Below are positions 18,041-28,662 of a stretch of 64,000 nt of DNA, piece after piece. The DNA is from Hyphomicrobiales bacterium. GTDB lineage: Bacteria; Pseudomonadota; Alphaproteobacteria; Rhizobiales; Rhizobiaceae. Where the stretch lies: NCBI GenBank assembly GCA_017305935.1, contig JAFKJU010000018.1, positions 1 to 64,000 on the forward strand. The letters are read 5' to 3'. The notes below the pieces were generated by a model. It did not search any database. It saw nothing but the letters and a program-made list of their open reading frames with translations, and was not told the origin of the DNA. The position numbers and the translations under genes are program-made. Numbering within the stretch: the first letter of the stretch is position 1; every line of letters starts with the position of its first letter.

Positions 18041-18082
18041 CGATGAAAATCAAAGGGATAGGGTATCAGCGGTGCGTGGTGC

Positions 18083-20404
18083 TCAATCGCGGCCTGAGCG
18101 GGCCTTGATCTTCTGCGTCCGGTCTTTCAGCGTCGGCATGGCGATGAATTCATCGGCAGCCTCGACGAAATCCTCGAAGAATTCGTCGCCCGGATTGAGG
18201 CGCGCCATGCGGTTGGCATAGTTGCGCATCTCCTGCAGCGGATAGAGATCGGCGTCCGGCCGGCGGGTGAGAATCAGGCGCACGCCATGGCGGGCCGGCC
18301 AGGCGGTGCATATCTCCTCCAGCAGGAAACGCACCTCGCTGCTCGATTTCGCCAGTATCTTCTGGGTGAATTGCAAGAGCGTCTTGGTGTCGAGGCCGAG
18401 CGCCAGCAACCGATGAAGCTCGACCGTCGAGAACCAGCGCGCCACCCGCTCGATCGGCACGGAGGACATGCGAAGATAAACGGTCGAGATCGCCTCGGCC
18501 AGTTCCGCCTCGCTGAACGCGGGCACGCCGGGGGTACGGCTCTTTGACAAGAGGCCGAGCTGTTCGGCAAACACTTCCAGCACCACGAAGATGGCGAAGG
18601 GATTGATGCCTTCCTTGAGGCTGATGCCGAGCAGCATATCGGCGGGATCATCCGACTGGTGCAGCAGCTTGGCAGCGGCGCGCAATGCGCTCTTGTGCGA
18701 CAGGTCGAAGCTGGTGGCGACCACGTCGTCGCTCAGCTCGAACAGGGCGGTCAACAGCCCGATCGGCTGGCTGCCGCGCAGGAAACGATCGATGTTTTCA
18801 AGGAAGGAGAGCAGCAGCGGCTTGCCATCGGCGCGGCGGCGGGTCAGCAGGGTCTGCAGGTAATTGCGCGATTTCTGCACGTCGCCACAGATATGGCGCG
18901 CATAGCCCCATTCTTCCTGGCCGATCAGATCGGCATCCGGGAAGGATTGCAGGTAACATTCCCAGCCTTCGGCGCTGTAGAGCGGGAAACGGGTATCCTT
19001 GTCATGCATGCGGTCGCGCGGCGAAGGGGCGGCGCCCCCGAGAACCCAGGCAGCATTTTCGAAGGTATGGGCCAGCGTATCGGCAACGGAATCGCGGTTG
19101 AGGCGGGTCGCCTGCTCCAGCCCTTCCTCGATGAATTCGCGGCCGCGCTGCTCGGCATCCATGGATTGCAGGCTGATGCGCGGGTGGAAATAGATGGAAT
19201 TGCGCATGATCCAGTCGAAGACGTGGCGCTCCTTGAGGCGCAGGATCTCCATGCGGATCAGGTCGGTGGTGCGGATCGAGCGGCCGGTGGCGGCATCGGC
19301 GAAGACCAGCGCATTGCGCAGCCGGCCGACATCGCGCGGCGTCGACAGCAGCACGCGGCCGCGCTTGAAGGTGTCGGAAAGGTCGTCGCGCTCGCTCTCG
19401 GCCAGAGGCTGGCCAAAAATCTCGTCGGCCTGGATCATCAGTGCATCCAGCAGCCGTTCGCCGGGAACACGCGGCAGGTCGAGATCCACCTGCACGATCT
19501 TTTCGAGGAATTTCGGCAGTCCCTGCTCGCTATCGGCCTCGCCCAGCGCCCGTTCGAGCACCGAGCGGTCATAACCGATCAGGTAGGTCACGCCCGGCAA
19601 TTCGCCGAGCGCCTTCATCATCGACAAAAGCGGCCGCACCTCTTCCGGCCGCAGCCGGTCGATATCCTCGATGACGACGAGCACGGGACGGTTCAATTCG
19701 GCAAGCTTGTAAAGCTGATAGGCGAGCTGGTCGCGGGCTTCCTGCAGCGTCAGCGGAATCGGGCTAGAGGTTACCTTGCGGAACAGGCCCTTGATGAAGC
19801 CAGCGCGCTTTCCCGCCTCCTGTTTATCGAGCGCCGGGCCGCCACCGCTGGCCTCGGCATAAAGCGCCAGCAGCCGACCCATGCCAGAGGAGGCGTGGTT
19901 GGTGAGGTCCATGAAATCGGCAAGCCGGGTTGCGGCGGCGCGGATCGCCTGCTTCGTCTCACTGTCGACGACGTCACCGATGCGGTCGGCAAGGATACGG
20001 AAGAAATCCGAAACCAGCGTATCATGGCCGGAGACCAGCCACGGGTTATAACGCACGATGATCGTGCGGCCGGCCTTGCTGCCCCATTCCTGTTCGAGAT
20101 CGGCGAGATGGTTTTCCTGCTCGTCCGGTTCGACGCCGTTCATCAGCGCATCCAGGGCGTCGCGCTCGTCGCGCTCGGAGGCGGCGTAGCGGTCGAGGCC
20201 GGCGCGCTCCATGGCCATCAGCCAGGCCAGCGCCATGTTGAGCACGCTGGATTTGCCGCCGCCCCAGATGCCGTTGAGGCCGATCACCATGTTTTCGCGC
20301 ACCTGCGCGGCACGGATCACCCGCGCCAGCCGCTGCGAAAACGGCGACAGCGCATAGAGATCCTGCGCCGGCGAGAAAATCGGGGTATCCGGCAATTGCT
20401 GCAT
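18083..20404 (-). CDS. KAP family P-loop NTPase
   Basis: 773 residues. Walker A GIWGGGKSS at 45-53, the KAP signature YNPW at 119-122, and Walker B VLVVIEDIDRL at about 241-251. KAP NTPases are STAND-like ATPases named after Kidins220/ARMS and PifA, the F-plasmid phage-exclusion protein. Many carry membrane helices between Walker A and B; I see no clear hydrophobic segment here, so this copy looks soluble. Start ATG 20404 has AAGGAG 7 bases upstream, and the preceding in-frame codons lack support. It lies directly upstream of repA on the same strand. Function unknown: a maintenance or anti-phage role is inference. Confidence 0.85.
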   Translation of the reverse strand: MQQLPDTPIFSPAQDLYALSPFSQRLARVIRAAQVRENMVIGLNGIWGGGKSSVLNMALAWLMAMERAGLDRYAASERDERDALDALMNGVEPDEQENHLADLEQEWGSKAGRTIIVRYNPWLVSGHDTLVSDFFRILADRIGDVVDSETKQAIRAAATRLADFMDLTNHASSGMGRLLALYAEASGGGPALDKQEAGKRAGFIKGLFRKVTSSPIPLTLQEARDQLAYQLYKLAELNRPVLVVIEDIDRLRPEEVRPLLSMMKALGELPGVTYLIGYDRSVLERALGEADSEQGLPKFLEKIVQVDLDLPRVPGERLLDALMIQADEIFGQPLAESERDDLSDTFKRGRVLLSTPRDVGRLRNALVFADAATGRSIRTTDLIRMEILRLKERHVFDWIMRNSIYFHPRISLQSMDAEQRGREFIEEGLEQATRLNRDSVADTLAHTFENAAWVLGGAAPSPRDRMHDKDTRFPLYSAEGWECYLQSFPDADLIGQEEWGYARHICGDVQKSRNYLQTLLTRRRADGKPLLLSFLENIDRFLRGSQPIGLLTALFELSDDVVATSFDLSHKSALRAAAKLLHQSDDPADMLLGISLKEGINPFAIFVVLEVFAEQLGLLSKSRTPGVPAFSEAELAEAISTVYLRMSSVPIERVARWFSTVELHRLLALGLDTKTLLQFTQKILAKSSSEVRFLLEEICTAWPARHGVRLILTRRPDADLYPLQEMRNYANRMARLNPGDEFFEDFVEAADEFIAMPTLKDRTQKIKARSGRD

Positions 20405-20551
20405 CGATCGGCTCCTTGTGCGCGCGGATTGAAGAGCAAGGCCGGCCGGGATGCAATCTACGCCCCGGCGATGCAGCGATCTTTCAACCAAAAAATCAGC
20501 GATTTCCGCGTCTCAGCCATTGTTCAGCAGAAAAAAGCCGCTGGAAAATGC

Positions 20552-21730
20552 CTATTCGAGCTGAAAACCGGCCAGCCGCTCGCTGAGTTTGCGAATCGTC
20601 GCGACATCGGCATTGGCAAAGGCGAAGCGCAGATAGTCGTCCTGCTCTGCGCCAAAATAGATGCCGGGAATGCAGACGACGCCGGTGCGGCGCGCCAGTT
20701 GCTCCGAAATCTTTGCCGAGCCGACGCCCGGGAAGGGATGGCGGATGAAGGCGAAATAGGCGCCGATGGCATCCATGCGCCAAGCCGGCAACTCCGCCAT
20801 CACCTCTTTCAGCGCGGCGGCGCGGCGCGTGATTTCCGCCCGGTTCTCCCGCCGCCAGTCTTCCAGCGACAGCAGCACCTTGGCGACCGCGCCTTGCGCC
20901 GCACGGGGCGCGCAGATCTGCAGATTGTCCATGACCTTGGCGACCTGCTCGACCACGAAGGGCGCGGCGGTGATCGCGCCGAGGCGATGGCCGGGAATGC
21001 ACAGCGATTTCGAGAAGCTGTAGAGCGAGATCAGATTGCCCTGCCAGCCCGGCACCGAGAACAGGTCATGCGGCCGGCCGCTGCCCTCGGGCAGGAAATC
21101 GCGATAGGTCTCGTCGAGGATCAGCCAGGTACCGGCGGCGCGGCAGAGATCAAGGATTTCACTGAGCAAGCCGGCGGGATAGACCGCGCCGGTCGGATTG
21201 TTCGGCGTCACCAGCACCAGCGCCTTCAGCCCGCGCGACAGCGCCGCACGCACCGCCTCCAAATCCGGCAGAAAGCCTTGCGCCGGGTCGCAAGGGATCG
21301 TCGCCAGTTTGATGCCGAGCATCGACATCGTCATTTCCTGGTTGAAATAGAAGGGATCGGTCAGCGCCACAGTGTCGCCTGCGCCGGCGACCGTCATCAG
21401 CACGGAAATGAAGGCCTGGTTGGCGCCAGAGGTCACATGGATATTCCCGGCCGAAACGGAAGCGCCATAGACGTCATTGACATGCTGCGCATAGACAGCG
21501 CGCAGGCTTGCTTCCCCTTCGATATCGCCATAGCCGGTATAGGCCGTGGAGCCGGCCGCGGCGGAAAGCTGCGCCAGCGTTTCCGGATGGGCCGGATAGC
21601 CGGGCACGGCCTGGCTCAGTTCGATCTTCGGCCCACGGCTTCCATCATAGGCGGCCGCCCAGGCAAGGACGGAAGGAACCGGCGGCGCCGAGAGATTGCT
21701 GACCAAAGGATTGAAGGCGGGATGCGACAT
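20552..21730 (-). CDS. Class I/II PLP-dependent aminotransferase
   Basis: 392 residues of the aspartate-aminotransferase fold. Visible landmarks are SGANQAF (cofactor phosphate region), TPNNPTGAVYP, the Asp in LILDETYRDF, the Schiff-base Lys in YSFSKSLCIPGHRLG, and a C-terminal substrate-carboxylate Arg in YLRFAFAN. Substrate not assignable. A single gene; a palindrome 150 bp upstream (21883-21898) may be its operator. Confidence 0.88.
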   Translation of the reverse strand: MSHPAFNPLVSNLSAPPVPSVLAWAAAYDGSRGPKIELSQAVPGYPAHPETLAQLSAAAGSTAYTGYGDIEGEASLRAVYAQHVNDVYGASVSAGNIHVTSGANQAFISVLMTVAGAGDTVALTDPFYFNQEMTMSMLGIKLATIPCDPAQGFLPDLEAVRAALSRGLKALVLVTPNNPTGAVYPAGLLSEILDLCRAAGTWLILDETYRDFLPEGSGRPHDLFSVPGWQGNLISLYSFSKSLCIPGHRLGAITAAPFVVEQVAKVMDNLQICAPRAAQGAVAKVLLSLEDWRRENRAEITRRAAALKEVMAELPAWRMDAIGAYFAFIRHPFPGVGSAKISEQLARRTGVVCIPGIYFGAEQDDYLRFAFANADVATIRKLSERLAGFQLE

Positions 21731-21882
21731 GGCGGACTCAATTTGGTTTTCGCGAATAATTGGCGACTGTCATAAAAGCAGACGAGCCGCCGCGCCATCC
21801 CCTTGTGTCGCGAGCCGCCGAATTCCGGACGGGGAACGGAAATGTGATTCACCACCGCCCGATTTTGGCCCCCTCCTGCGCC

Positions 21883-21898
21883 TTAGACTATTGTCTAA
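21883..21898. promoter_or_regulatory. Palindromic operator candidate upstream of aminotransferase
   Basis: TTAGAC-TATT-GTCTAA, 6 bp perfect arms with 4-base spacer, 150 bp before the aminotransferase start. The half-site GTCTA recurs in the unrelated palindrome at 62744-62762. Confidence 0.35.
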
Positions 21899-22115
21899 CA
21901 CGGTTCACGACCCTACCTGCTGCCGGGATGGAAGAGAGTGACGACATGGAAACTTCATGACCGCGCCCCGATTTCGTCATCAAATGGAAAAAAATTCTAT
22001 CTAATACGGAAGGGCCATTGAACGGAAACGAAGTTTGGACTACATGATGCGTCGGGCCGCTAACGCTTGGATCGCCCGATGGCATAGTAGCGCAACACCA
22101 ACCAGGGAGAGTGAC

Positions 22116-22217
22116 ATGATTTATACATATCGAAAATCGTCCACCCTCGTGTGGTCGGCGCTTACGGTGAAACACACCGCTCCGCTTTTCCGTTCGACCT
22201 GTCGAATGTCGTTCTGA
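22116..22217 (+). CDS. Possible 33-residue small ORF
   Basis: Starts MIYTYRKSSTL after a good GGGAGAG six bases upstream. The product has no recognisable motif and rather many Ser/Thr. It precedes the small conserved gene at 22287 by 69 bp. Supported only by the ribosome site; it may be a leader peptide or chance. Confidence 0.25.
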   Translation: MIYTYRKSSTLVWSALTVKHTAPLFRSTCRMSF

Positions 22218-22286
22218 GTCAAACTTACAAGAACTCATACGAAAATTCGCGTCACCTGCGTCACCTGATGCAGTAGGAGTATGCCC

Positions 22287-22481
22287 ATGCAAAAGCAAGT
22301 TATTGAGTTCGCTGGCGTCCCGGTCGGAATCGTTATTCCGGACGCCGATCGGCTGAAGTTCATCGCCGTTAAATTCCACGTCCATGATCTCGACGAGCAG
22401 CATTTCGACTCGCCGGCCGAGGTCAAGCGCGCCATTCGTGACCTGCTCGCCAACCGGAAAGAAAGCCCGACCTATGCCTGA
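22287..22481 (+). CDS. Small conserved hypothetical protein, paralogue of the one at 62385
   Basis: 64 residues, MQKQVIEFAGVPVGIVIPD... The second half is acidic/basic helical. Clearly homologous to the 62-residue product at 62385-62573: both share Q-x-x-VIE-x-x-G-x-PVGI near the N-terminus and the block RL-x-FIAVKFHV-x-DLD. ATG 22287 is 7 bases from TAGGAG; ATG 22281 is too close. The alternating hydrophobic pattern suggests a small beta-alpha fold. No known domain; function unknown. Its conservation between two loci in one window shows it is a real gene. Confidence 0.75.
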   Translation: MQKQVIEFAGVPVGIVIPDADRLKFIAVKFHVHDLDEQHFDSPAEVKRAIRDLLANRKESPTYA

Positions 22482-22593
22482 TGGCGCGATAAGTTGCGCG
22501 CAAAACGTGCAGTCATCGGCAAATCGGCCCGCAATCGCATAGTCGGCGGGCCGATGAATCGTTTTATTAGAATTTCATCACATTAGAATTTTT

Positions 22594-22625
22594 TTGCAGC
22601 GCGAAGGATTTCTTTCGCGCTGCAA
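22594..22625. repeat. Strong hairpin downstream of the DUF993 gene
   Basis: Perfect 12 bp arms TTGCAGCGCGAA/TTCGCGCTGCAA with 8-base loop, 7 bases past the stop at 22632. The T-tract lies before the hairpin on the plus strand, so it is not a standard intrinsic terminator for either neighbour. It may stabilise 3' ends. Confidence 0.6.
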
Positions 22626-22631
22626 TGGTAT

Positions 22632-23795
22632 TCAAGATACGCCGTTTACCGCCATGAAATGCGACATTCTGGTCACGGCCAGTTCCGGTTGGTCGAGAAC
22701 GCGGGCGCGGTCGGCCAGCCGGAAAATCTCGGCATAATGATTGACGCCACGCGCCGACTGCATGCCGGCCGGCATGGTGAAATGCGACTGATGGCCATTC
22801 AGCCAGGCGAGGAAAACGACGCCCGCCTTGTAATATTGCGTCGGCGCCTCGAAGATCTTGCGCGACAGCGGCACGGTCGGTTCGATCACAGAGCGGAAGG
22901 TTTCGACATCGCCCGCCTTCAGACAGGCCAGCGCCTTCGATGCCTGCGGCGCGACGGCATCGAAAATGCCGAGCAGCGCGTGGCTGTAATGCGTGCCGTC
23001 GCCCTCGATCAGTTCGGCATAATTGAAATCGTCGCCGGTGAAGCAGAGCGCGCCCTCCGGCAGGCGGCGGCGCAACTCGATCTCCCTTGCATTGTCGAGC
23101 AGCGAGATCTTGATGCCTTCGACCTTGGATTTATTGGCATCGATGATGCCAAGAACGGTGTCGAGCGCCGTTTCGAAATCGCTAGAACCCCAATAGCCGG
23201 CCAGTTGCGGATCGAACATGTCGCCAAGCCAATGCAGCACCACCTTGTCCTTGGCCTGCGACAGGATGCGGCCATAGACGCGGGCATAATCCTCGCCGGA
23301 CTTTGCGACACGGGCCAGCGCCCGGCTGGCCATCATGATGGCGCGACCGCCATGCTGCTCCACGAAACCGACCTGCTCCTCATAGGCGCCGATCACATCG
23401 TCGAGCGAGCGGGTATCGAGCGGCGAGAGATGATCGGTCCCTGCCCCGCAGGCGAGATCAGCGCCCTCGACCGTGCGGGCTTCCGCCAGCGAACGGCGGA
23501 TCAGTTCCTGCGCACCGGGCCAATCCAGCCCCATGCCGCGCTGGGCGGTATCCATCGCCTCGGCAATGCGAAAGCCGAGGCCCCATAGATGATGGCGGAA
23601 GGCCAGCGTCGCATCCCAGTCGATGGCAGGCCGTCCCCAGGGATCGGTTTCGGCGCGCGGATCCGACACGACATGGGCGGCGGCATAGGCGATGCGATTG
23701 AAAACCGGCACGGCATTCGGCCGCTCGGTGGGCGCGCCGATCAGACTGTATTGCTCGACCGATCCATCGGCCTTGGGAAGCTTCAGCGTCAACAT
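22632..23795 (-). CDS. DUF993 / dihydrodipicolinate-synthase-like TIM-barrel protein
   Basis: 387 residues, recognised as the DUF993 family that annotation often labels dihydrodipicolinate synthase family protein. The central segment KVEGIKISLLDN resembles the DapA-superfamily region with the Schiff-base Lys, and CFTGDDFNY follows. Members usually sit in sugar or inositol-derivative catabolic loci with Gfo/Idh/MocA oxidoreductases, as here. It is divergent from the LacI-led operon at 24224 and shares a degenerate copy of that operon's operator (23831-23844), so it is probably co-regulated. ATG 23795 has GGAG 8 bases upstream. An aldolase role is likely from the fold; the substrate is unknown. 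Confidence 0.8.
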   Translation of the reverse strand: MLTLKLPKADGSVEQYSLIGAPTERPNAVPVFNRIAYAAAHVVSDPRAETDPWGRPAIDWDATLAFRHHLWGLGFRIAEAMDTAQRGMGLDWPGAQELIRRSLAEARTVEGADLACGAGTDHLSPLDTRSLDDVIGAYEEQVGFVEQHGGRAIMMASRALARVAKSGEDYARVYGRILSQAKDKVVLHWLGDMFDPQLAGYWGSSDFETALDTVLGIIDANKSKVEGIKISLLDNAREIELRRRLPEGALCFTGDDFNYAELIEGDGTHYSHALLGIFDAVAPQASKALACLKAGDVETFRSVIEPTVPLSRKIFEAPTQYYKAGVVFLAWLNGHQSHFTMPAGMQSARGVNHYAEIFRLADRARVLDQPELAVTRMSHFMAVNGVS

Positions 23796-23830
23796 GGGTG
23801 GATCTCCTCACCAATGGCTGGCGGTTTAAT

Positions 23831-23844
23831 TTAGACCGTTCCAA
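23831..23844 (-). promoter_or_regulatory. Second LacI-type operator, in front of DUF993
   Basis: Read on the minus strand it is TTGGAACGGTCTAA, matching 11 of 14 bases of the perfect palindrome TTGGATCGATCCAA at 24168-24181. It lies 36 bp upstream of the DUF993 start. Confidence 0.55.
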
Positions 23845-23970
23845 ATTTCAAGATGGATTTTGACGGTTGTCGCGAATTTTTCGGATACTTCAAGTGAGCG
23901 AAAACGACTCATTCTCGAAGACGGGCATTAGATAATGACGTTGCCGGATTTATGCATAACGCCTCTGATC

Positions 23971-24077
23971 GTCATCCTCGGGCTTGTCCCGAGGATCTGC
24001 CGTCATCAATTATGTATTTGATAATAATTAAAATACTGACATGGTTAGATGCTCGGGACGAGCCCGAGCATGACGGA
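23971..24077. repeat. Palindromic intergenic repeat pair (RIME-like)
   Basis: Two hairpins, CCTCGGG-CTTGT-CCCGAGG at 23976-23994 and ATGCTCGGG-ACGAG-CCCGAGCAT at 24049-24071. Their outer parts (GTCATCCTCGGGC and GCCCGAGCATGAC) also pair with each other over an AT-rich middle. This is the build of the dispersed palindromic elements common between genes in Rhizobiales. Confidence 0.7.
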
Positions 24078-24158
24078 CGCAGAGTTGGTCGCAAGGCTTC
24101 ATCGAAGCGGCGCCCTGGATACCAACCACCTCCCCCACACGAAAATCAGAAAACCCGC

Positions 24159-24187
24159 TTGACAAATTTGGATCGATCCAATTAAGT
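24159..24187 (+). promoter_or_regulatory. Promoter with embedded LacI operator for the catabolic operon
   Basis: -35 TTGACA at 24159-24164, 17 bp spacer, -10 TTAAGT at 24182-24187. The spacer ends with the perfect 14 bp palindrome TTGGATCGATCCAA (24168-24181), a classic LacI-family site placed to block RNA polymerase. The regulator gene starts 37 bp downstream, so autoregulation is likely. Confidence 0.75.
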
Positions 24188-24223
24188 CATGACAACAGGC
24201 CGAACGGGCCGGCGGAGGAAACC

Positions 24224-26268
<2,045 letters not shown>

Positions 26269-26276
26269 GCAAGACG

Positions 26277-27890
26277 ATGAGCAAGCATATTTCCCCCTCT
26301 GAAGCCGCCGCCCTCATTCCCGATGGCGCCGTGGTCTCGGTCTCCTCCTCCTCCGGCCTCGGCTGCCCGGATCTGATGCTGAAGGCAATCGGCGAGCGTT
26401 TCGACGCCACCGGCCATCCCAGGAACATCACGACGCTGCACCCGATCGCCGCCGGCGACATGAGCGGCATCAAGGGCGTCGATTACATCGCCAAGAAGGG
26501 CCTGCTCGCCAAAATCCTCGGCGGCTCCTATCCTTCCGGCCCCTCGACTTCGGAACCGCCGCTGATCTGGCAGATGATCACCGGCAATGAAATCCCCGCC
26601 TACAACATCCCCTCCGGCGTGATGTTCGACATGCATCGCGAGGCCGCCGCCAAGCGCCCCGGCGTCATCACCAAAGTTGGGCTCGATACCTTCGTCGATC
26701 CGACGCACCAAGGCTGCGCCATGAACGACAAGGCCGCCGCCGAACCAGTGGTCGAAAAGATCAAGTTCAACGGCGAGGATTACCTCTATTTCCGCTCGAT
26801 CATTCCGCAGGTCGCCATCATCCGCGCCACGACGGCGGACGAGCGCGGCAACCTGACTTATGAGCATGAGGGCGCTTATCTCGGCGGCCTCGACCAGGCG
26901 CTTGCGGCCCGCAACAATGGCGGCATCGTCATCGCCCAGGTCAAACGCATCACCAAGGAAGGTTCGTTGAAGCCGCATGATGTGCGCGTGCCCGGAATGC
27001 TGGTCGATTACATCGTCGTCGATCCCGAGCAGAAGCAGACGACGCAGACGCTCTACGATCCGGCGATTTCGGGCGAGATTTTCCGGCCGCTCGATACGTT
27101 CCGCGTGCCGGAATTCAACATCCAGAAGGTCATTGCCCGCCGCGTCGCGCAGGAATTGGAAACTGGAAGCTGCGTCAATCTCGGCTTCGGCATTTCCGCG
27201 AACGTGCCGCGCATCCTGCTGGAAGAGGGCCTGCATGGGGCCATCACCTGGGTCATCGAACAGGGCGCCGTCGGCGGCGTGCCGCTGCTCGATTTCGCCT
27301 TTGGCTGCGCCTCGAATGCCGATGCCTATATGCCCTCGCCCTATCAGTTCACCTACTTTCAAGGCGCTGGCTTCGATGCCTCGCTGCTGTCCTTCCTGGA
27401 AATCGGCCGCGACGGCTCGGTCAACGTCTCGAAACTCTCCTTCCGTCCGCATGTAACGGCAGGCTGCGGCGGCTTCGTCGATATCACCGGGCGGGCGAAA
27501 AAGATCGTCTTCTCCGGCATGTTCAATGCCGGCGCGAAACTCGGCATCGAAGGCGGCAAGCTGGTGATCGAGAAGGAAGGCAAGCTGAAGAAGCTGGTCA
27601 ACGCGGTCGAGCACGTCACCTTCTCCGGCCGCCGCGCCGTCGAGCAGGGGCAGGATATCACCTATGTCACCGAACGCGCCGTGATGAAGCTGACGCCCGA
27701 GGGCATCCTGCTGACCGAAATCGCACCGGGTATCAACCTGCAGGCGCATATCCTCGACCACAGTGAATTCCCGCTGATCGTCTCGCCGGATCTGAAGGTG
27801 ATGGATACCGCGCTGTTTGGCGAAGCACCGCTGAACCTGACGCTGCCGCACAAGCCGGTGCGTACCTTGACGGGGGCGAACCATGGCTGA
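26277..27890 (+). CDS. Acyl-CoA:carboxylate CoA-transferase, fused alpha-beta type
   Basis: 537 residues containing both the alpha-like (1 to about 260) and beta-like (about 290-537) halves of family I CoA-transferases in one chain, as in E. coli YdiF. The catalytic Glu is Glu328 in VIEQGAVGG. Transfers CoA between short acyl groups, activating an acid for the following hydratase. Starts 8 bp after the oxidoreductase stop and overlaps the next gene by 8 bp. Confidence 0.9.
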   Translation: MSKHISPSEAAALIPDGAVVSVSSSSGLGCPDLMLKAIGERFDATGHPRNITTLHPIAAGDMSGIKGVDYIAKKGLLAKILGGSYPSGPSTSEPPLIWQMITGNEIPAYNIPSGVMFDMHREAAAKRPGVITKVGLDTFVDPTHQGCAMNDKAAAEPVVEKIKFNGEDYLYFRSIIPQVAIIRATTADERGNLTYEHEGAYLGGLDQALAARNNGGIVIAQVKRITKEGSLKPHDVRVPGMLVDYIVVDPEQKQTTQTLYDPAISGEIFRPLDTFRVPEFNIQKVIARRVAQELETGSCVNLGFGISANVPRILLEEGLHGAITWVIEQGAVGGVPLLDFAFGCASNADAYMPSPYQFTYFQGAGFDASLLSFLEIGRDGSVNVSKLSFRPHVTAGCGGFVDITGRAKKIVFSGMFNAGAKLGIEGGKLVIEKEGKLKKLVNAVEHVTFSGRRAVEQGQDITYVTERAVMKLTPEGILLTEIAPGINLQAHILDHSEFPLIVSPDLKVMDTALFGEAPLNLTLPHKPVRTLTGANHG

Positions 27891-28662
27891 GAAAGGCGTC
27901 CGCGTCGAGATCGACGGCCCCATCGCGGTCATGACCGTATCGCGGCCGGAAAAGCTGAATGCCTTCGACCTCGACATGCTGAAATCCCTCTCCTCCGCCT
28001 GCGATACGGTGGAAGCCGAGGCGAATGTGCGCGTGGCGATCCTGACCGGCGAAGGCAAGGGTTTTTCGGCCGGCGGCGATATCAAGGCCTGGGGCGCGAT
28101 GAGCGCCAACGAGTTCGGCCATCAATGGGTGCGCTTCGGTCACCGCGTCTTCGACCGGCTGGCGACCTTGCGGATGCCGCTGATCGCGGCGCTGAACGGC
28201 CATGCGCTGGGCGGCGGGCTGGAACTGGCGGGTGCGGCCGATATTCGCATCGCCGAAAGCCAGATCAGGATCGGCCTGCCCGAGACATCGCTCGGCATGG
28301 TGCCCGGCTGGTCGGGCACACAGCGGCTGGTGAAGCGTTTTGGGGCGCAGATCGTCCGCCGCATGGTGCTGGGCGGCGAGATGTTTTCTGCCGCTGAAGC
28401 ACTTGGGCATAGGCTGGTCGACCAGATGGTCGAGACTGGCACGGCGGTCGCCGCCGCCAGGGAATACGCCGCGCGCATCGCCACCCGTGGGCCGGCGGCG
28501 CTGGAAATTTCGAAACTCATGCTCGCCGTGGCCAATGGCGAAGACAATGGCGCCGCCGTCGAAGCGCTGGGCTCCATCCTCGTCGCCAAGACCGGCGACC
28601 TGAAGGAAGGGGTCGCCGCCTTCACGGAAAAACGCGCCGCGCAGTTCAAGGGAGAATGGTAA
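27883..28662 (+). CDS. Enoyl-CoA hydratase/isomerase family protein
   Basis: 259 residues of the crotonase fold. Oxyanion-hole segments FSAGGDIKAW and GHALGGGLELAG, and the acid/base Glu in GLPETSLGMVPG, are all intact, so hydratase activity is plausible. It acts on the CoA ester produced by the preceding CoA-transferase. Coupled on both sides (8 bp overlap upstream, TAATG downstream). Confidence 0.88.
   Translation: MAEKGVRVEIDGPIAVMTVSRPEKLNAFDLDMLKSLSSACDTVEAEANVRVAILTGEGKGFSAGGDIKAWGAMSANEFGHQWVRFGHRVFDRLATLRMPLIAALNGHALGGGLELAGAADIRIAESQIRIGLPETSLGMVPGWSGTQRLVKRFGAQIVRRMVLGGEMFSAAEALGHRLVDQMVETGTAVAAAREYAARIATRGPAALEISKLMLAVANGEDNGAAVEALGSILVAKTGDLKEGVAAFTEKRAAQFKGEW

Larger units (their letters stand above)
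21731..22286. other. Long intergenic region with palindrome and tandem 9-mer
   Basis: About 555 bp. It contains the palindrome at 21883-21898, a pair of TCGGGC/GCCCGA arms at 22052-22079, a tandem repeat GCGTCACCT twice at about 22250-22267, and one possible very short gene at 22116. No larger gene is supported. Confidence 0.4.

Noticed and set aside
18659-21775. A 1038-codon open frame on the plus strand
   Set aside because: It runs antisense to the KAP NTPase and the aminotransferase, which have clear motifs; its residue composition is that of a GC-rich shadow frame (runs of His, Arg, Gln, Gly).
23971-24077. CRISPR-like repeat
   Set aside because: Only two hairpins with internal symmetry and no regular spacer or direct-repeat series; fits a palindromic intergenic element.
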